Origin: an uncultured Lachnospiraceae bacterium
GTDB lineage: Bacteria > Bacillota > Clostridia > Lachnospirales > Lachnospiraceae
Direction of reading: 5' to 3'
Assembly: GCA_934401915.1 (NCBI GenBank)
Contig: CAKRSV010000009.1
Coordinates: forward strand, 1-64,000
DNA: 64,000 bases
The translations under genes and the position numbers were made by a program. Every line of letters begins with the position of its first letter. Within the stretch, counting starts at the first letter, position 1. Shown one piece after another: positions 19,990 through 29,367 of this stretch. A model generated the notes under the pieces. That model was not told the DNA's origin. It saw only the letters and a list, made by a program, of their open reading frames with translations, and did no database searches.

Positions 19990-20013
19990 CCCGCAGCCTT
20001 CACGGACTGCGGG
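19990..20013 (-). terminator. Intercistronic hairpin after the binding-protein gene
   Basis: CCCGCAG and CTGCGGG pair around a 10-nt loop between the binding-protein stop and the permease ribosome site. On the minus strand it is followed by TATTTTGG. Such stems commonly stabilise or partially terminate the message so that the binding protein is made in excess. Confidence 0.55.
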
Positions 20014-20033
20014 CAATGTTCTTCTGTGATCGA

Positions 20034-20909
20034 TTACTGTGCTACTACGATTACCTGCGCATTATTGCAGTATGCGTTCGTACATTCCATGGCTTCCTTC
20101 ACTTCGCTGGTAAGCGTCATACCATTCCAAACCACATCGATATTCTTGGAATCCAGCTCCATGATCTTGTTATCCCAGTCGATCTCTACAAACTGTGCCT
20201 CCACGCCGAGCTTTTCTGCTACCTTGCGCGCCATATCTGCGTCGAAGCCGATCCACTCGCCGGACTCATCCTTGTAATCCATCGGAGCAAAATCTGTGAT
20301 TCCGACGATCAGTGTTCCCTTATCCTTGATGTAAGCTACATCACTGTCGCTCTCGGACTCGGTAAACTCTACCGCGCTCTGCTCAACCAGCGCTTCCTGC
20401 ACGCCGTAAGTTGTCGCTGTCTCCAGCATGGAGCCGTCCGCGTAAGTCTCTGCAAATACAGAGTTGATAAAGGATGCAAGATCCGATCCCTTACGACATC
20501 CAACACCGTACTCTTCTGTGGTAAGCTCATCCGTGTGTGTCAGGTTCGGGTAACTGGTTCCCTCTCCGATCATAGCGCCTGCCATCAGCAGATCGATGAT
20601 CGCTGCGTCCGAAGTACCGGATGCCACTTCCATAAGCGCGTCTGCCTGGGATGCTACGGAGTTGATCTGGAATCCCTTCTCCTGTGCAACTTCTTCCCCG
20701 GCAGATCCTGCCTCGACCGCGTATACGATCTGTGTATCCGCGCTCGCCTCGTCAGCCTGCTCGGTGTCCGCAGCCGTATCCTCTGCCTCTGTGCTCTCCT
20801 GTGTTTCTGTGCTCGTCTGTGCCGCTTCGCCGGATGCGCTTCCACATCCTGTCAGCAGCGTCCCCATTGCCAGCGTAGCTGCCAGCATCAGTGCCAGTTT
20901 CTTTTTCAT
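20034..20909 (-). CDS. Lipoprotein amino-acid binding protein with circularly permuted fold
   Basis: 291 residues. Signal peptide with lipobox LLTGC (Cys22), then an acidic Glu/Thr-rich linker to about 57. The mature domain is in swapped order. Residues 59-175 look like the second lobe and C-terminal end of a GltI/HisJ-type protein (QADALMEVASGTSDAAIID, then TEEYGVGCRKGSDLASFINS). Residues 193-291 look like the first lobe (DKGTLIVGITDFAPMDY, WIGFDADMARKVAEKLGV, NIDVVWNGMTLTSEVKEAM, QVIVVAQ), where the protein stops. In the canonical paralogue at 50037-50951 these blocks occur in the opposite order. The break falls at the hinge. The start at 20909 has GGAGGAG upstream. It is the first gene of its importer operon. 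Confidence 0.85.
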   Translation of the reverse strand: MKKKLALMLAATLAMGTLLTGCGSASGEAAQTSTETQESTEAEDTAADTEQADEASADTQIVYAVEAGSAGEEVAQEKGFQINSVASQADALMEVASGTSDAAIIDLLMAGAMIGEGTSYPNLTHTDELTTEEYGVGCRKGSDLASFINSVFAETYADGSMLETATTYGVQEALVEQSAVEFTESESDSDVAYIKDKGTLIVGITDFAPMDYKDESGEWIGFDADMARKVAEKLGVEAQFVEIDWDNKIMELDSKNIDVVWNGMTLTSEVKEAMECTNAYCNNAQVIVVAQ

Positions 20910-20954
20910 AATGTTCTCCTCCATATATGTGCTATATGTTTTTAATACTTTTGT

Positions 20955-20983
20955 ATTCTAACACACTGCCATGCTAAAGTAAA
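20955..20983 (-). promoter_or_regulatory. Promoter of the permuted-binding-protein operon
   Basis: On the minus strand TTTACT (20978-20983), 17 bp, TAGAAT (20955-20960). It lies 46 bp upstream of the ATG. No riboswitch or leader ORF is visible in the short leader. Confidence 0.55.
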
Positions 20984-21003
20984 GAAAAAAGCCAGCCACC
21001 AAG

Positions 21004-21064
21004 GAAGATACCTTCCAATGAAGGTATCTTCTCGAGAATTAACTTCCAATGAAGTTAATTCTCG
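21004..21064 (-). terminator. Two tandem hairpins with the same CCAATG loop
   Basis: GAAGATACCTT / AAGGTATCTTC (21004-21031) and CGAGAATTAACTT / AAGTTAATTCTCG (21033-21064) are two perfect stems, both closed as CTT-CCAATG-AAG. They sit five bases past the stop of the minus-strand gene at 21069, where a terminator is expected. Neither has a strong U-tract on the minus strand. Confidence 0.6.
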
Positions 21065-21068
21065 TGTT

Positions 21069-21500
21069 TTAGAGGTAATCCCTCATATCACGTATCAGCG
21101 TTTCCTCCGCCTCGATCGCATCCTTCGCGAGCTTCTTGACCTTCTCCTCCGCAGCCGGATACTGGTGCAGGTAACGGTAGAGTGATTTTACTCCCATGTT
21201 GCACCCGTCAGTGATCAGATCCGCCACCACGCGGTCGGAATCCTCCCCGGTAAACTTCATATTTGTCTTCACCCACGACATCATCTTTGCCATCGCCGCC
21301 GGCTCCTTGCCCTCATCGTGATACTCCTTCAGATAGGCATGTGTCTCGTCACCCAGCCTGCAATGCGTATCCTTGCTCTGCAACAACAGCTTTTCCAGAT
21401 GGCTGTCTTTCACATGGGACATCACATCCTCCAGAGAGGAGATTCCCATTTTGATCCCCGAATTGCACTCCCGCAGTAATTTGATCGTATCGTCTTCCAT
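21069..21500 (-). CDS. Small all-helical protein of unknown function
   Basis: 143 residues, predicted almost entirely helical, without signal peptide or membrane span. The pattern (IKLLRECNSGIKMGISSLEDVM, two long charged helices, then CNMGVKSLYRYLHQYPAAEEKVKKLA) suggests a four-helix bundle like those of DUF2383/ferritin-like proteins, but I cannot confirm metal ligands. The ATG at 21500 has GGAGG five bases upstream and is preferred to the one at 21512. It stands alone between TspO and a double hairpin. Confidence 0.75.
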   Translation of the reverse strand: MEDDTIKLLRECNSGIKMGISSLEDVMSHVKDSHLEKLLLQSKDTHCRLGDETHAYLKEYHDEGKEPAAMAKMMSWVKTNMKFTGEDSDRVVADLITDGCNMGVKSLYRYLHQYPAAEEKVKKLAKDAIEAEETLIRDMRDYL

Positions 21501-21562
21501 TGTGTCCTCCATATCCGGGCTTCGCGCCCTGTTGTTTTCTCCTTAGTATGCCCGCTTCGCGC

Positions 21563-22033
21563 TCATCCATGCAGCGCGTATGCCAGATTCAGGTACACCG
21601 CATAGGTGATCCAGTAAATGTAGGGGATCATAAGCTGCCCTGCCTTCATATTCACCTCTGAAAAAGCCTCGATCGTCTTTTTGACCAGGATCCAGAGAAG
21701 GCCGAGCCACAGAAAGGCGAGCCAGTACCGCTCCAGCCGGAAAAAGAAAACCGGCCAGAGGATGTTCACGATAAGCTGTATCCGGTACAGCCACAGCGCC
21801 TTGCCGCGAGCCGGGTCAAGGGACAGCGCCACCTTCCAGGAGGCGATCGCCATCAGGATATACAGGATCGTCCACACAACAGGAAAAAGCCACCCCGGCG
21901 GTGCCAGAGGTGGCTTGTATAATCCTTCATATTGCTGCATACTGCCTGCCGACAGGTAGATACCGAGAGCGACAACCGCCACGGTATATCCTGCACTTCC
22001 CACAAACGCTTTCCACTTATTCTGCATAAGCAT
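21563..22033 (-). CDS. tspO: TspO/MBR family membrane protein
   Basis: 156 residues with five spans, as in tryptophan-rich sensory protein/translocator family members. The family core PPLAPPGWLFPVVWTILYIL is at about residues 41-60, and the third to fifth spans carry the usual Trp residues. Homologues bind porphyrins and cholesterol-like ligands and act in stress or tetrapyrrole handling. The ribosome site is weak for either of two nearby starts. Only 43 bp separate it from the end of the giant gene upstream, so read-through is possible. Confidence 0.93.
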   Translation of the reverse strand: MLMQNKWKAFVGSAGYTVAVVALGIYLSAGSMQQYEGLYKPPLAPPGWLFPVVWTILYILMAIASWKVALSLDPARGKALWLYRIQLIVNILWPVFFFRLERYWLAFLWLGLLWILVKKTIEAFSEVNMKAGQLMIPYIYWITYAVYLNLAYALHG

Positions 22034-22076
22034 CACACACTCTTTTTAACAGTGTATGTAGCGCCCGTGACTTTTA

Positions 22077-25000
22077 TCACCTGACAGTGATGCTGAGCGT
22101 TGCTTCCGCTCCCTTTACATTGACGGAAGCTCCGTCCACACGATAGCTCATCGTGAGTTTGTAGGTTCCTGCCGGAACATCTACCGACTTCAGGGAAAGT
22201 GTTCCCGTCTCCGCGTCAAATGTAAAATACCGGCTTGCTGTATTGGATACCAGACTCAGCTCTCCCGGATACAGATCGGTCACACTGCTTGCCGCCTGCA
22301 CGGTCGTAGACATCGTTCCATCCCGGTAAAGCGTTGCGTTGGCTGCCGTAACCTTCAGCTTCGGCAGTTTCTGTGTCGCTGTCACATACGTGCTGGTTTC
22401 CACCACCTTGTCGTTGCTCAACACCAGACGAAGCTTCACAAGATACTTTTCACCGCTTATTACATCCGCGTCATCGGCTGCGTAGATCCAGAACTTTCCA
22501 TCATCGCTGACCGCTCCCTGATGATAATATGCCGCATAGAACTTGTCTGCGTACTCGCCGGTCACAGCTGCTCCCTGTACCTTGACATTGCTCGTAGCGT
22601 TTTTAAGTATTGTGGTAACCAACATTCCATTGTTCGGCCGATCCAGCAGATCGATCTTGCCGGAGGTCTTCACCTGTGCCGTCACATCGCTCTCCACGAT
22701 CTTGACCGTGAGCTTCGCAGCTTTTACTGTTTTCTCGCCATAAATGTCCGTGCAGTTCACGTTCAGACTATAACTTCCCGTCCGGACATTCGAAGGTCTG
22801 CTGCCAACTCCCAGCCTCAGGACTCCGTCCTCGTATTCATATTCCAGATAACCGGAATTAAGTAACGTTACTGCACTGCCGTTTGCGCTGAGCGTCACAG
22901 ATCCCTCCGAAGGCTTTTGATCGGAATTCTTGATCGTCAGCGGTATTTCCACATAACCGCTCTTGATGACCGTATCTGCTGTGTTGATCGTTACTGCCTT
23001 CTGTGCAAGATTCAGCTCCGGACTTGTCATCTTGCCTGTCTTAAACGTCAGATCCACCGGACTTGTCGTGTACTTCAATAAGATCTTTGCCTTCACCGTA
23101 CCCGGCGTTGTGGCAGCTACCGTCAGCACCCCACTGCTACTATCCAGAGACAGTGCCGGGCCGCTCATATTGGTGATCTTTGCACCCTGCAGCTCGATCG
23201 CTTTTCCGGTCTTGCTGTCATACGGATTCACCGTCATCGACGTCTGTTCCGGCGCAGCATTCAGGTTGTCTGCCTTGAGCTTTGTCGGCGTGAATACAGT
23301 AGCGACCGTGAGCGGGATCGTCTGATCCGCGGTTTCGGCATAACCCCTGAAATGAATCTTGGCAGATCCCTTGTTCACGCTCAGTTTTCTGTTCTGATAC
23401 TGGCTCAGGTTGTCGGCGGTCAATTTGCCAAACGCCGTCAAATAAAGCTGTGAATTATAGGTCGTATAAGTTCCTCTATATCCAAACGTGCTGTCGATTC
23501 CTGTCACTTCCACGGATTCAATCTCCGCATTGGCACTCACGGTATATCTGGCAGCCGCGTCTGCCTCATACAGGTTCGCCTTCTGCGTATTTTTGATCGT
23601 AGCCTTAGGCTTTGTCACATCAATGATCACGCTAAGCGGATAGGTCACCTCATCTCCGCGGTCTGTCTTTAATGTCAGATTCGTTCTCAACGTCTGCTTC
23701 CTTGCATAGTCCGTCAGAAGCTCTACACTGTATTTTCCATTTGTCTCATCTTTCGTGACGGTCAGCTTTTCATCCACATCGCTCAGAGACGCCTCTGTAA
23801 TCTTCGCGCCGTTTCGCTCGATAACCGGCAATTCGGCCTTGGGATTCTCCAGATAGGTGTTGATCGTGATCTTATTAGTCGTCAGTACCGGCGTATAGCT
23901 TCTGACCTGGACGTTGATCTGCGTCGACGCCTTGCCCTGGTCTTTTGCCGTTGCCGTGATCGTCGCAAGACCTGCACCCTTAAACAGGATATAGCTGTGA
24001 CCTTCCCTATCCTTTTGGACTTCTGCTACCTTCCTGTCGCTCGTCTTGAAGCTAAAAGTCTTCCCTGGCATATCGCTCGTCGTCTGTGTTCCGTCCGCGC
24101 TATAATAGGTAACCTTCAGATACAGACGGTCTGTACTTATTGTTGCGACATCATCGATCGCCAGCGTTGTCTTTCCGGCTTCTGCCTGCAACCCTACTTC
24201 ATCGTCCGACTTCACTGCCTTGTCGTAATTCACATCGTACAAACCAAGCGCCTTGATCTGGTATATGCCCTTCTTTACTGTACAGAACGATATCGCCGGC
24301 TTTTCCCATGTCTTATCGCCAACCACACCGCTCAGCTTCGCGCTGACGGTAAGTTTCCCCTCTTTTCCTGCCGTGTCGACACAATATACGCCGTTTTCTG
24401 CAGTCAGCGGAATCTGATCTTCCCTGGTCCATACGGTCAGGCGGGGATTTGTCGTGCCGTCCAATGTCTCCGGCAGATCCGCGCCGACTTTATTCACATT
24501 CACCTGGAATCTTGCCGTTTCTCCTGCGCTCACAGTCTTACCATTCAGACAGGTGACTGTAACGCCTGTCACCTGCGTTACCGGAACAGGCAGGGATGCC
24601 GCAAAGCTCTCGTAAGCACTGTTTTCCGGTGTAAAGACCGCATCATAGCTCTTGACCGGCGCACTGTCCTCTGCTTTCAGCACGGTTTCCGGCTTCTGCC
24701 AGTTCCAGGTTCCTGCCACCACATCTTCTGTCCCCGTTACGTTGATCGGTATAGCACCCAGCTTTACGCTTGCCGCATTTTTATCTCCCTTCATAAGGAT
24801 CGCGCGCATAGCGTCCGTGTCGATCGCGTTGCAGACAGCGTCCTTCTGCTCCGAGGTAAGCTCCTGCGTGATCGTCACGTCCGCGGTCGCCGTATACTGC
24901 TTCACCTCTCCGTTCTTCGTCACCGTCGCCGTCAATGTCACCTTGCCGGTTCCATCTCCCAGAGCGGTCGGTTTGATGCAGAATACTACATTTTCCACAC

Positions 25001-28000
25001 CGGATCCATACTCTTCACGTTCAAATGTCAGGTTCTCTGAAACCTCACAGGAGATAGTCGCCTCGTCGTATTCTGCCTTTGCCGGATACAGCTTTGCGCT
25101 CAGCAGATCATAGCCAAACGGAATCTGTTCCTGATCCGTGCCCTCTCCGCCGTACTTCAAACTGATCCGCTCGTGGTTCACCTCAAGCCCTCTAACCTCA
25201 AGCTCGCTCGTCACCGTGATCGGAACCTTCTCGCTCAGTTCTCCCACAGAGACGGTCAGCATCGCGGAACCTTCTGCCACAGCCTCAAGGTAAGCCTTCT
25301 TCTTATCCTGACTGTCCACTTTCAGGCTGACGATCTTCGGATTGTCTACGCTGAACTTGGGCGTGGAATTGTTCTGTACACGGCCGATAACGGTTTTGGT
25401 CCTCTGGCTGTCATCCCCGGACACGTTCAGTTCAATACTGTCCGCCTGGAATTCCCTTCCATTCTCCACCACATTTACCTGGATGGTATTATAGGTGCTG
25501 TTCGTTCCGCTGTCCCGCGTTCCGATATTCTGATCCTGGAACACTCTTGTCATCCGATGCGCAGCGTCGATCAGTGCAGCGTCGCATTTCGCCGTGATCT
25601 TCTTCCCGTCCGCATCCTTTACATCATCCTCTGTAAAAGTATAATATCCATAGCTTGTCATATTCTGATCGGTCAGTTCGATCTCTTTGTACACGGTCAG
25701 ATCCTGCGGATTAAAGAAATACAGCTTCGCCGGGTATGCCGTCAGCTTGCTGGGCGCTATCTGATAGACTTCCCCCTTGCTGTTTGGAGTGAAACTGCCA
25801 AATCCGACAGATACCTCGATTTCCGCTCCCTTTCCGGAGAAATATTCTTCTCCGGCAGGCGTATATGCCTTTTCATCTGCCTTTGACGCATCCGTCAGCG
25901 TGACATAAAACTCTTTATAAGGATTTGACCCATCGTATGTCACATAGACATACACCTCTCCATTTCCGTCCGTCTTGATCCAGGAACTTACTCTGACCTT
26001 CTCTTCCTCCACCGGCGTTCCATCTGCATAAAGCACCTGTGCTTTTATCTGGTCCGTCGGCTTGACATTTCCCACGCTGATCGACGCATAGAGCTCTGTC
26101 AATGTATTCCAATAGAAATCCACCGGAATCGATTTAATGATCATACGGTCATCATCCGCTGCGAGAACCCGCAGACCACTGTCTGTACTGCGCGCAATCT
26201 CCTGCTTCTGGCTGTTCCTTGCCACCAACGTATATGTTCCCACGTCCAGATCTTTGGTGTTCACCAGCGCCTTGTAGGTACTATTCTGATATGTGCTGCT
26301 CTTGTTGCCGCTCGTCTTTGTTATCGAGATAGAACCTGCCACTACGTTGCCCGCTACGTCCACCACGTCGACGCTGGCAGGAACCGGCAGCATTCCATCA
26401 TTGCCGGAGGCATTCATATATACTGACGTTACCTCCGTACCCTTACGGATAATCTTTTGCGATTCGCTTATTGCAATATCATGAGACTTTACTGTACTGG
26501 GAGTATAGCTATAATATGTATATTCATAGCTGTAGTCGTTCCCTCCTGCCCGCAGAACCATATAATAGTGGCTGTAGTTGCTTATGTTCTCCTTAGGCAT
26601 GCTGATATAGATCCATCCGTCCTCGATCGGCACATCCTTCTGTGTCTTTACGATCTCCGATTTTCCAATACCGTACTGATTGCTTCCCTCACGCACGGTC
26701 ACAAGGGATACCTTGCTTCCCGATGGGAATACATCTCCCGTCACACCGATCTCAAAGCGCTGCTTATCCGCGTTATAGGTTGTATAGTAGATCTTGCTGT
26801 AATTCGTGATATACTCTGTCCGGAATAATTCCTCCCCCTGCGCATCCATGATCTGCAGCGTCATGCTTACATCGTTTGGTATCTCCCAGTCGATCTTCTG
26901 CAGCTTGACAGTCATATTGTACTCGTCTCTCGGCATTGCAGAGATCTGCTTTGTCTCATAGGTCTTACCTCTGTATGAAAACAGGAACTTCAACCCCTCT
27001 GTGTTGATATTGTCTCCAAACAGATTGACATAGATGTAATCCCCGGAGCTGTCCTGGTTGTCAGAGACGTATGCCGACTTGATCACCATCTGATCCGAAA
27101 ATACGATAGCGTTCTTGACTGTGACCGTGGCATCCTCCACCACGCCGGATTCACCCACATAGTACACCTTCAGGTCATAGGAACCATTTCCGTAATACGC
27201 ATTGGCTTTCAAATATACTTCCGCCCTGCGCAGCTGTGCAAAATCCTGTGGGATGCTCACGCCCTGGATCCTGCTGTACAGATGCTTCATGATCGTGGAA
27301 ACATTCTCGCTCACCACACATTCTGAAGATTCGGCAAAAACTCTGCCATCCTGATCCACCAGTTCTGCATGATCGATCGTCAGCCCTTCCTGCTCCGGCA
27401 GATCCAGAAAGAGCGCAATATCACAGTAATAACTCTCTCCGCTGGACATCGCATGCCAGGTCGAATTGATGATCTTGCCGGAAGACTGGGTTTCATTTCC
27501 TACATAGTCCGCGTCCGAAAAGGTCACTGTCACCTCTTTGCGGTTCCGCTTCTGCCCGTCCTCATCCTTCGTATAAACTGCCACGGTCTTCTCATTCGAT
27601 CCGGTCATGGCAAACGGCAGCATCACCTGCCGGAATCCATCATCGCGCCCCCAGATATCCCCACTACTTGTAGCAAGGGAATATTCGGTATCATCTACCA
27701 TCACATAGAAGGTATCCGCCGCGTCGACATCCCCTTCTGCCACCAGGAAGAACGGATAGCTGCCCTCCTTGCCATAATATACCGGCTCAAAGGTATAAGA
27801 AATGCCCTCTGTCTTCTGGCTCTTTCTGGTATCCTCGATCCACTGCGTGGTCAGCCATGCCGCATCCTTCACCGTGCGGTTCGGGATCGTCCCGTCTGAA
27901 AACTGCTCTGCCGGTATCCTGTTTTTATCCAGATTTACGGAAGTGAGATAACGGTTCTTGCTCAGATCCGGGAAGGTTGTCAGTTCATTGTCTGTCAGAT

Positions 28001-29321
28001 TCAGATTGCGCAGACAAGGCAATAACTCCAGTCCGGTGGTATCTTTGATCCCGGAAGCCGGCAGATCCAGCTCCTCCACTGCGGCAAGCTGATCCTCTGT
28101 CACCGTTCCGTCCTCTGCAAGCTCGCCCGATACAGCATCTTTCACCGCATCACGCAGCGCCTCATCCGGGAAGCTCTGCCCCAGATTTATCTTCTTCTGG
28201 CTGTCTGCATCCTCCAGCGTGGTAAACTGCAAAGTATCCGTCTGCGCAGAGCAGATATTTGCCTTGTCTTCCGTCTTCTCAAGACTGCCGTCCTGCTCTG
28301 TGTAAACATAGATCTGATTTTCATACCGAAGTCTGCAATAATAAGTTGTACCCGCTGTCAGCCCTGTAAGGCGCGCACACATATTACCGTCGCTGATCTG
28401 GTTCAGTTCATATGTCTCTGTGCTGTCCGCTTCAAAAGTTTTCGAAGTGCCATATTCCAGCACGGCATTGACCTGCGGCCAATTCTCTGCCCCTCCCATC
28501 AGCTTTGCATCCGATTCATAGCTGAAATTCAGCACAGCCACGCTGTCTGTGACCAGCCATTCATCCTCGGCTGCGCGAACCGTCACGGTCGGATAATCGT
28601 CTCTCTCCATCTTCCCGGATTGGACGACCTTTTCTTCCATGCCGCTCACGCCCTGATCAATATAAGCCACAAGCTGTATGGCTGCGGTGTCTTCCAAAAT
28701 GCTGATCGACGGGATCACGCTGTAACCATACCCCTCATTCATCCGGTTGCTCAGCTCATAGCCGCCTCTGGACTTCGAATAATTCAGATTTTTATCTGTC
28801 AGCATCTCCTGCACATTCAGAAGGTTTCCGTCCCTGTCATACTCGCGCACGCGGATTGACAGCCCCGTTCCCTGTCCGCAGATAAAAAATCCGTTCACGA
28901 TCTTGATGGTGTCCTTATAAAAGTCCACCTGAAGGTTTTGGAAATCCGCGTCGATCGTCGTGTCGACCACACCGTCTGCAGTCCGGTCGTCCGTCTCCTC
29001 CAAAGGCTCCTGCACAGTCTGTTCCGCAGGCACAGCCTCCTCTTTCTGCACTTCCTTCTCCGAAGCCTCCTGCTCCGTTTCGGCTTCCGCACCCTCCGGT
29101 GTGGATGGCGGCTGTGTCTCCCCATCCTCCGTCGCCGGGGTTGGCGTCTCCTGCTCTTCTTCGCCCACTGCGGGCTCCGGCTGCTCCTGCTCTGTCGCCG
29201 CAATCTCCGTCTGCTCTGCGGCCGACACCGTCAGAGCCGTCTGCGGAAGCGCCGTGACAGCCATAGCCGCCGCCAGCAAAAGCGCGAGCGTCCGATACCC
29301 TCCGTTCGTTCTTTTGTACAT
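22077..29321 (-). CDS. Giant secreted multi-domain surface protein
   Basis: 2,414 residues. A signal peptide (YRTLALLLAAAMAVTALPQ, cleavage near VSAAEQ) is followed by a Pro/Glu/Thr-rich acidic segment to about residue 115. A fibronectin-like region comes next. A leucine-rich stretch lies near 385-470 (AAVEELDLPASGIKDTTGLE, then LRNLNLTDNELTTFPDLS). The remainder is a long series of Ig-like beta-sandwich domains, several resembling bacterial Ig-like (BIG) folds (for example VTVSVGELSEKVPITVTSEL). No LPXTG sorting signal, SLH or C-terminal membrane span is visible, so its wall attachment is unclear. AGGAGG precedes the start. It follows a YesL gene by 46 bp. Likely an adhesin or surface scaffold, inferred from architecture only. 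Confidence 0.85.
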   Translation of the reverse strand: MYKRTNGGYRTLALLLAAAMAVTALPQTALTVSAAEQTEIAATEQEQPEPAVGEEEQETPTPATEDGETQPPSTPEGAEAETEQEASEKEVQKEEAVPAEQTVQEPLEETDDRTADGVVDTTIDADFQNLQVDFYKDTIKIVNGFFICGQGTGLSIRVREYDRDGNLLNVQEMLTDKNLNYSKSRGGYELSNRMNEGYGYSVIPSISILEDTAAIQLVAYIDQGVSGMEEKVVQSGKMERDDYPTVTVRAAEDEWLVTDSVAVLNFSYESDAKLMGGAENWPQVNAVLEYGTSKTFEADSTETYELNQISDGNMCARLTGLTAGTTYYCRLRYENQIYVYTEQDGSLEKTEDKANICSAQTDTLQFTTLEDADSQKKINLGQSFPDEALRDAVKDAVSGELAEDGTVTEDQLAAVEELDLPASGIKDTTGLELLPCLRNLNLTDNELTTFPDLSKNRYLTSVNLDKNRIPAEQFSDGTIPNRTVKDAAWLTTQWIEDTRKSQKTEGISYTFEPVYYGKEGSYPFFLVAEGDVDAADTFYVMVDDTEYSLATSSGDIWGRDDGFRQVMLPFAMTGSNEKTVAVYTKDEDGQKRNRKEVTVTFSDADYVGNETQSSGKIINSTWHAMSSGESYYCDIALFLDLPEQEGLTIDHAELVDQDGRVFAESSECVVSENVSTIMKHLYSRIQGVSIPQDFAQLRRAEVYLKANAYYGNGSYDLKVYYVGESGVVEDATVTVKNAIVFSDQMVIKSAYVSDNQDSSGDYIYVNLFGDNINTEGLKFLFSYRGKTYETKQISAMPRDEYNMTVKLQKIDWEIPNDVSMTLQIMDAQGEELFRTEYITNYSKIYYTTYNADKQRFEIGVTGDVFPSGSKVSLVTVREGSNQYGIGKSEIVKTQKDVPIEDGWIYISMPKENISNYSHYYMVLRAGGNDYSYEYTYYSYTPSTVKSHDIAISESQKIIRKGTEVTSVYMNASGNDGMLPVPASVDVVDVAGNVVAGSISITKTSGNKSSTYQNSTYKALVNTKDLDVGTYTLVARNSQKQEIARSTDSGLRVLAADDDRMIIKSIPVDFYWNTLTELYASISVGNVKPTDQIKAQVLYADGTPVEEEKVRVSSWIKTDGNGEVYVYVTYDGSNPYKEFYVTLTDASKADEKAYTPAGEEYFSGKGAEIEVSVGFGSFTPNSKGEVYQIAPSKLTAYPAKLYFFNPQDLTVYKEIELTDQNMTSYGYYTFTEDDVKDADGKKITAKCDAALIDAAHRMTRVFQDQNIGTRDSGTNSTYNTIQVNVVENGREFQADSIELNVSGDDSQRTKTVIGRVQNNSTPKFSVDNPKIVSLKVDSQDKKKAYLEAVAEGSAMLTVSVGELSEKVPITVTSELEVRGLEVNHERISLKYGGEGTDQEQIPFGYDLLSAKLYPAKAEYDEATISCEVSENLTFEREEYGSGVENVVFCIKPTALGDGTGKVTLTATVTKNGEVKQYTATADVTITQELTSEQKDAVCNAIDTDAMRAILMKGDKNAASVKLGAIPINVTGTEDVVAGTWNWQKPETVLKAEDSAPVKSYDAVFTPENSAYESFAASLPVPVTQVTGVTVTCLNGKTVSAGETARFQVNVNKVGADLPETLDGTTNPRLTVWTREDQIPLTAENGVYCVDTAGKEGKLTVSAKLSGVVGDKTWEKPAISFCTVKKGIYQIKALGLYDVNYDKAVKSDDEVGLQAEAGKTTLAIDDVATISTDRLYLKVTYYSADGTQTTSDMPGKTFSFKTSDRKVAEVQKDREGHSYILFKGAGLATITATAKDQGKASTQINVQVRSYTPVLTTNKITINTYLENPKAELPVIERNGAKITEASLSDVDEKLTVTKDETNGKYSVELLTDYARKQTLRTNLTLKTDRGDEVTYPLSVIIDVTKPKATIKNTQKANLYEADAAARYTVSANAEIESVEVTGIDSTFGYRGTYTTYNSQLYLTAFGKLTADNLSQYQNRKLSVNKGSAKIHFRGYAETADQTIPLTVATVFTPTKLKADNLNAAPEQTSMTVNPYDSKTGKAIELQGAKITNMSGPALSLDSSSGVLTVAATTPGTVKAKILLKYTTSPVDLTFKTGKMTSPELNLAQKAVTINTADTVIKSGYVEIPLTIKNSDQKPSEGSVTLSANGSAVTLLNSGYLEYEYEDGVLRLGVGSRPSNVRTGSYSLNVNCTDIYGEKTVKAAKLTVKIVESDVTAQVKTSGKIDLLDRPNNGMLVTTILKNATSNVKVQGAAVTGEYADKFYAAYYHQGAVSDDGKFWIYAADDADVISGEKYLVKLRLVLSNDKVVETSTYVTATQKLPKLKVTAANATLYRDGTMSTTVQAASSVTDLYPGELSLVSNTASRYFTFDAETGTLSLKSVDVPAGTYKLTMSYRVDGASVNVKGAEATLSITVR

Positions 29322-29367
29322 CACATTCTTCCTCCTGTTTTGTCCTGTATTTTATGTATGTAGAATT

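Noticed and set aside
20034..20909. Truncated or frameshifted binding protein
   Set aside because: All expected blocks of both lobes are present in one frame, only in swapped order, with a good start and an intact operon; truncation would lose the second lobe.
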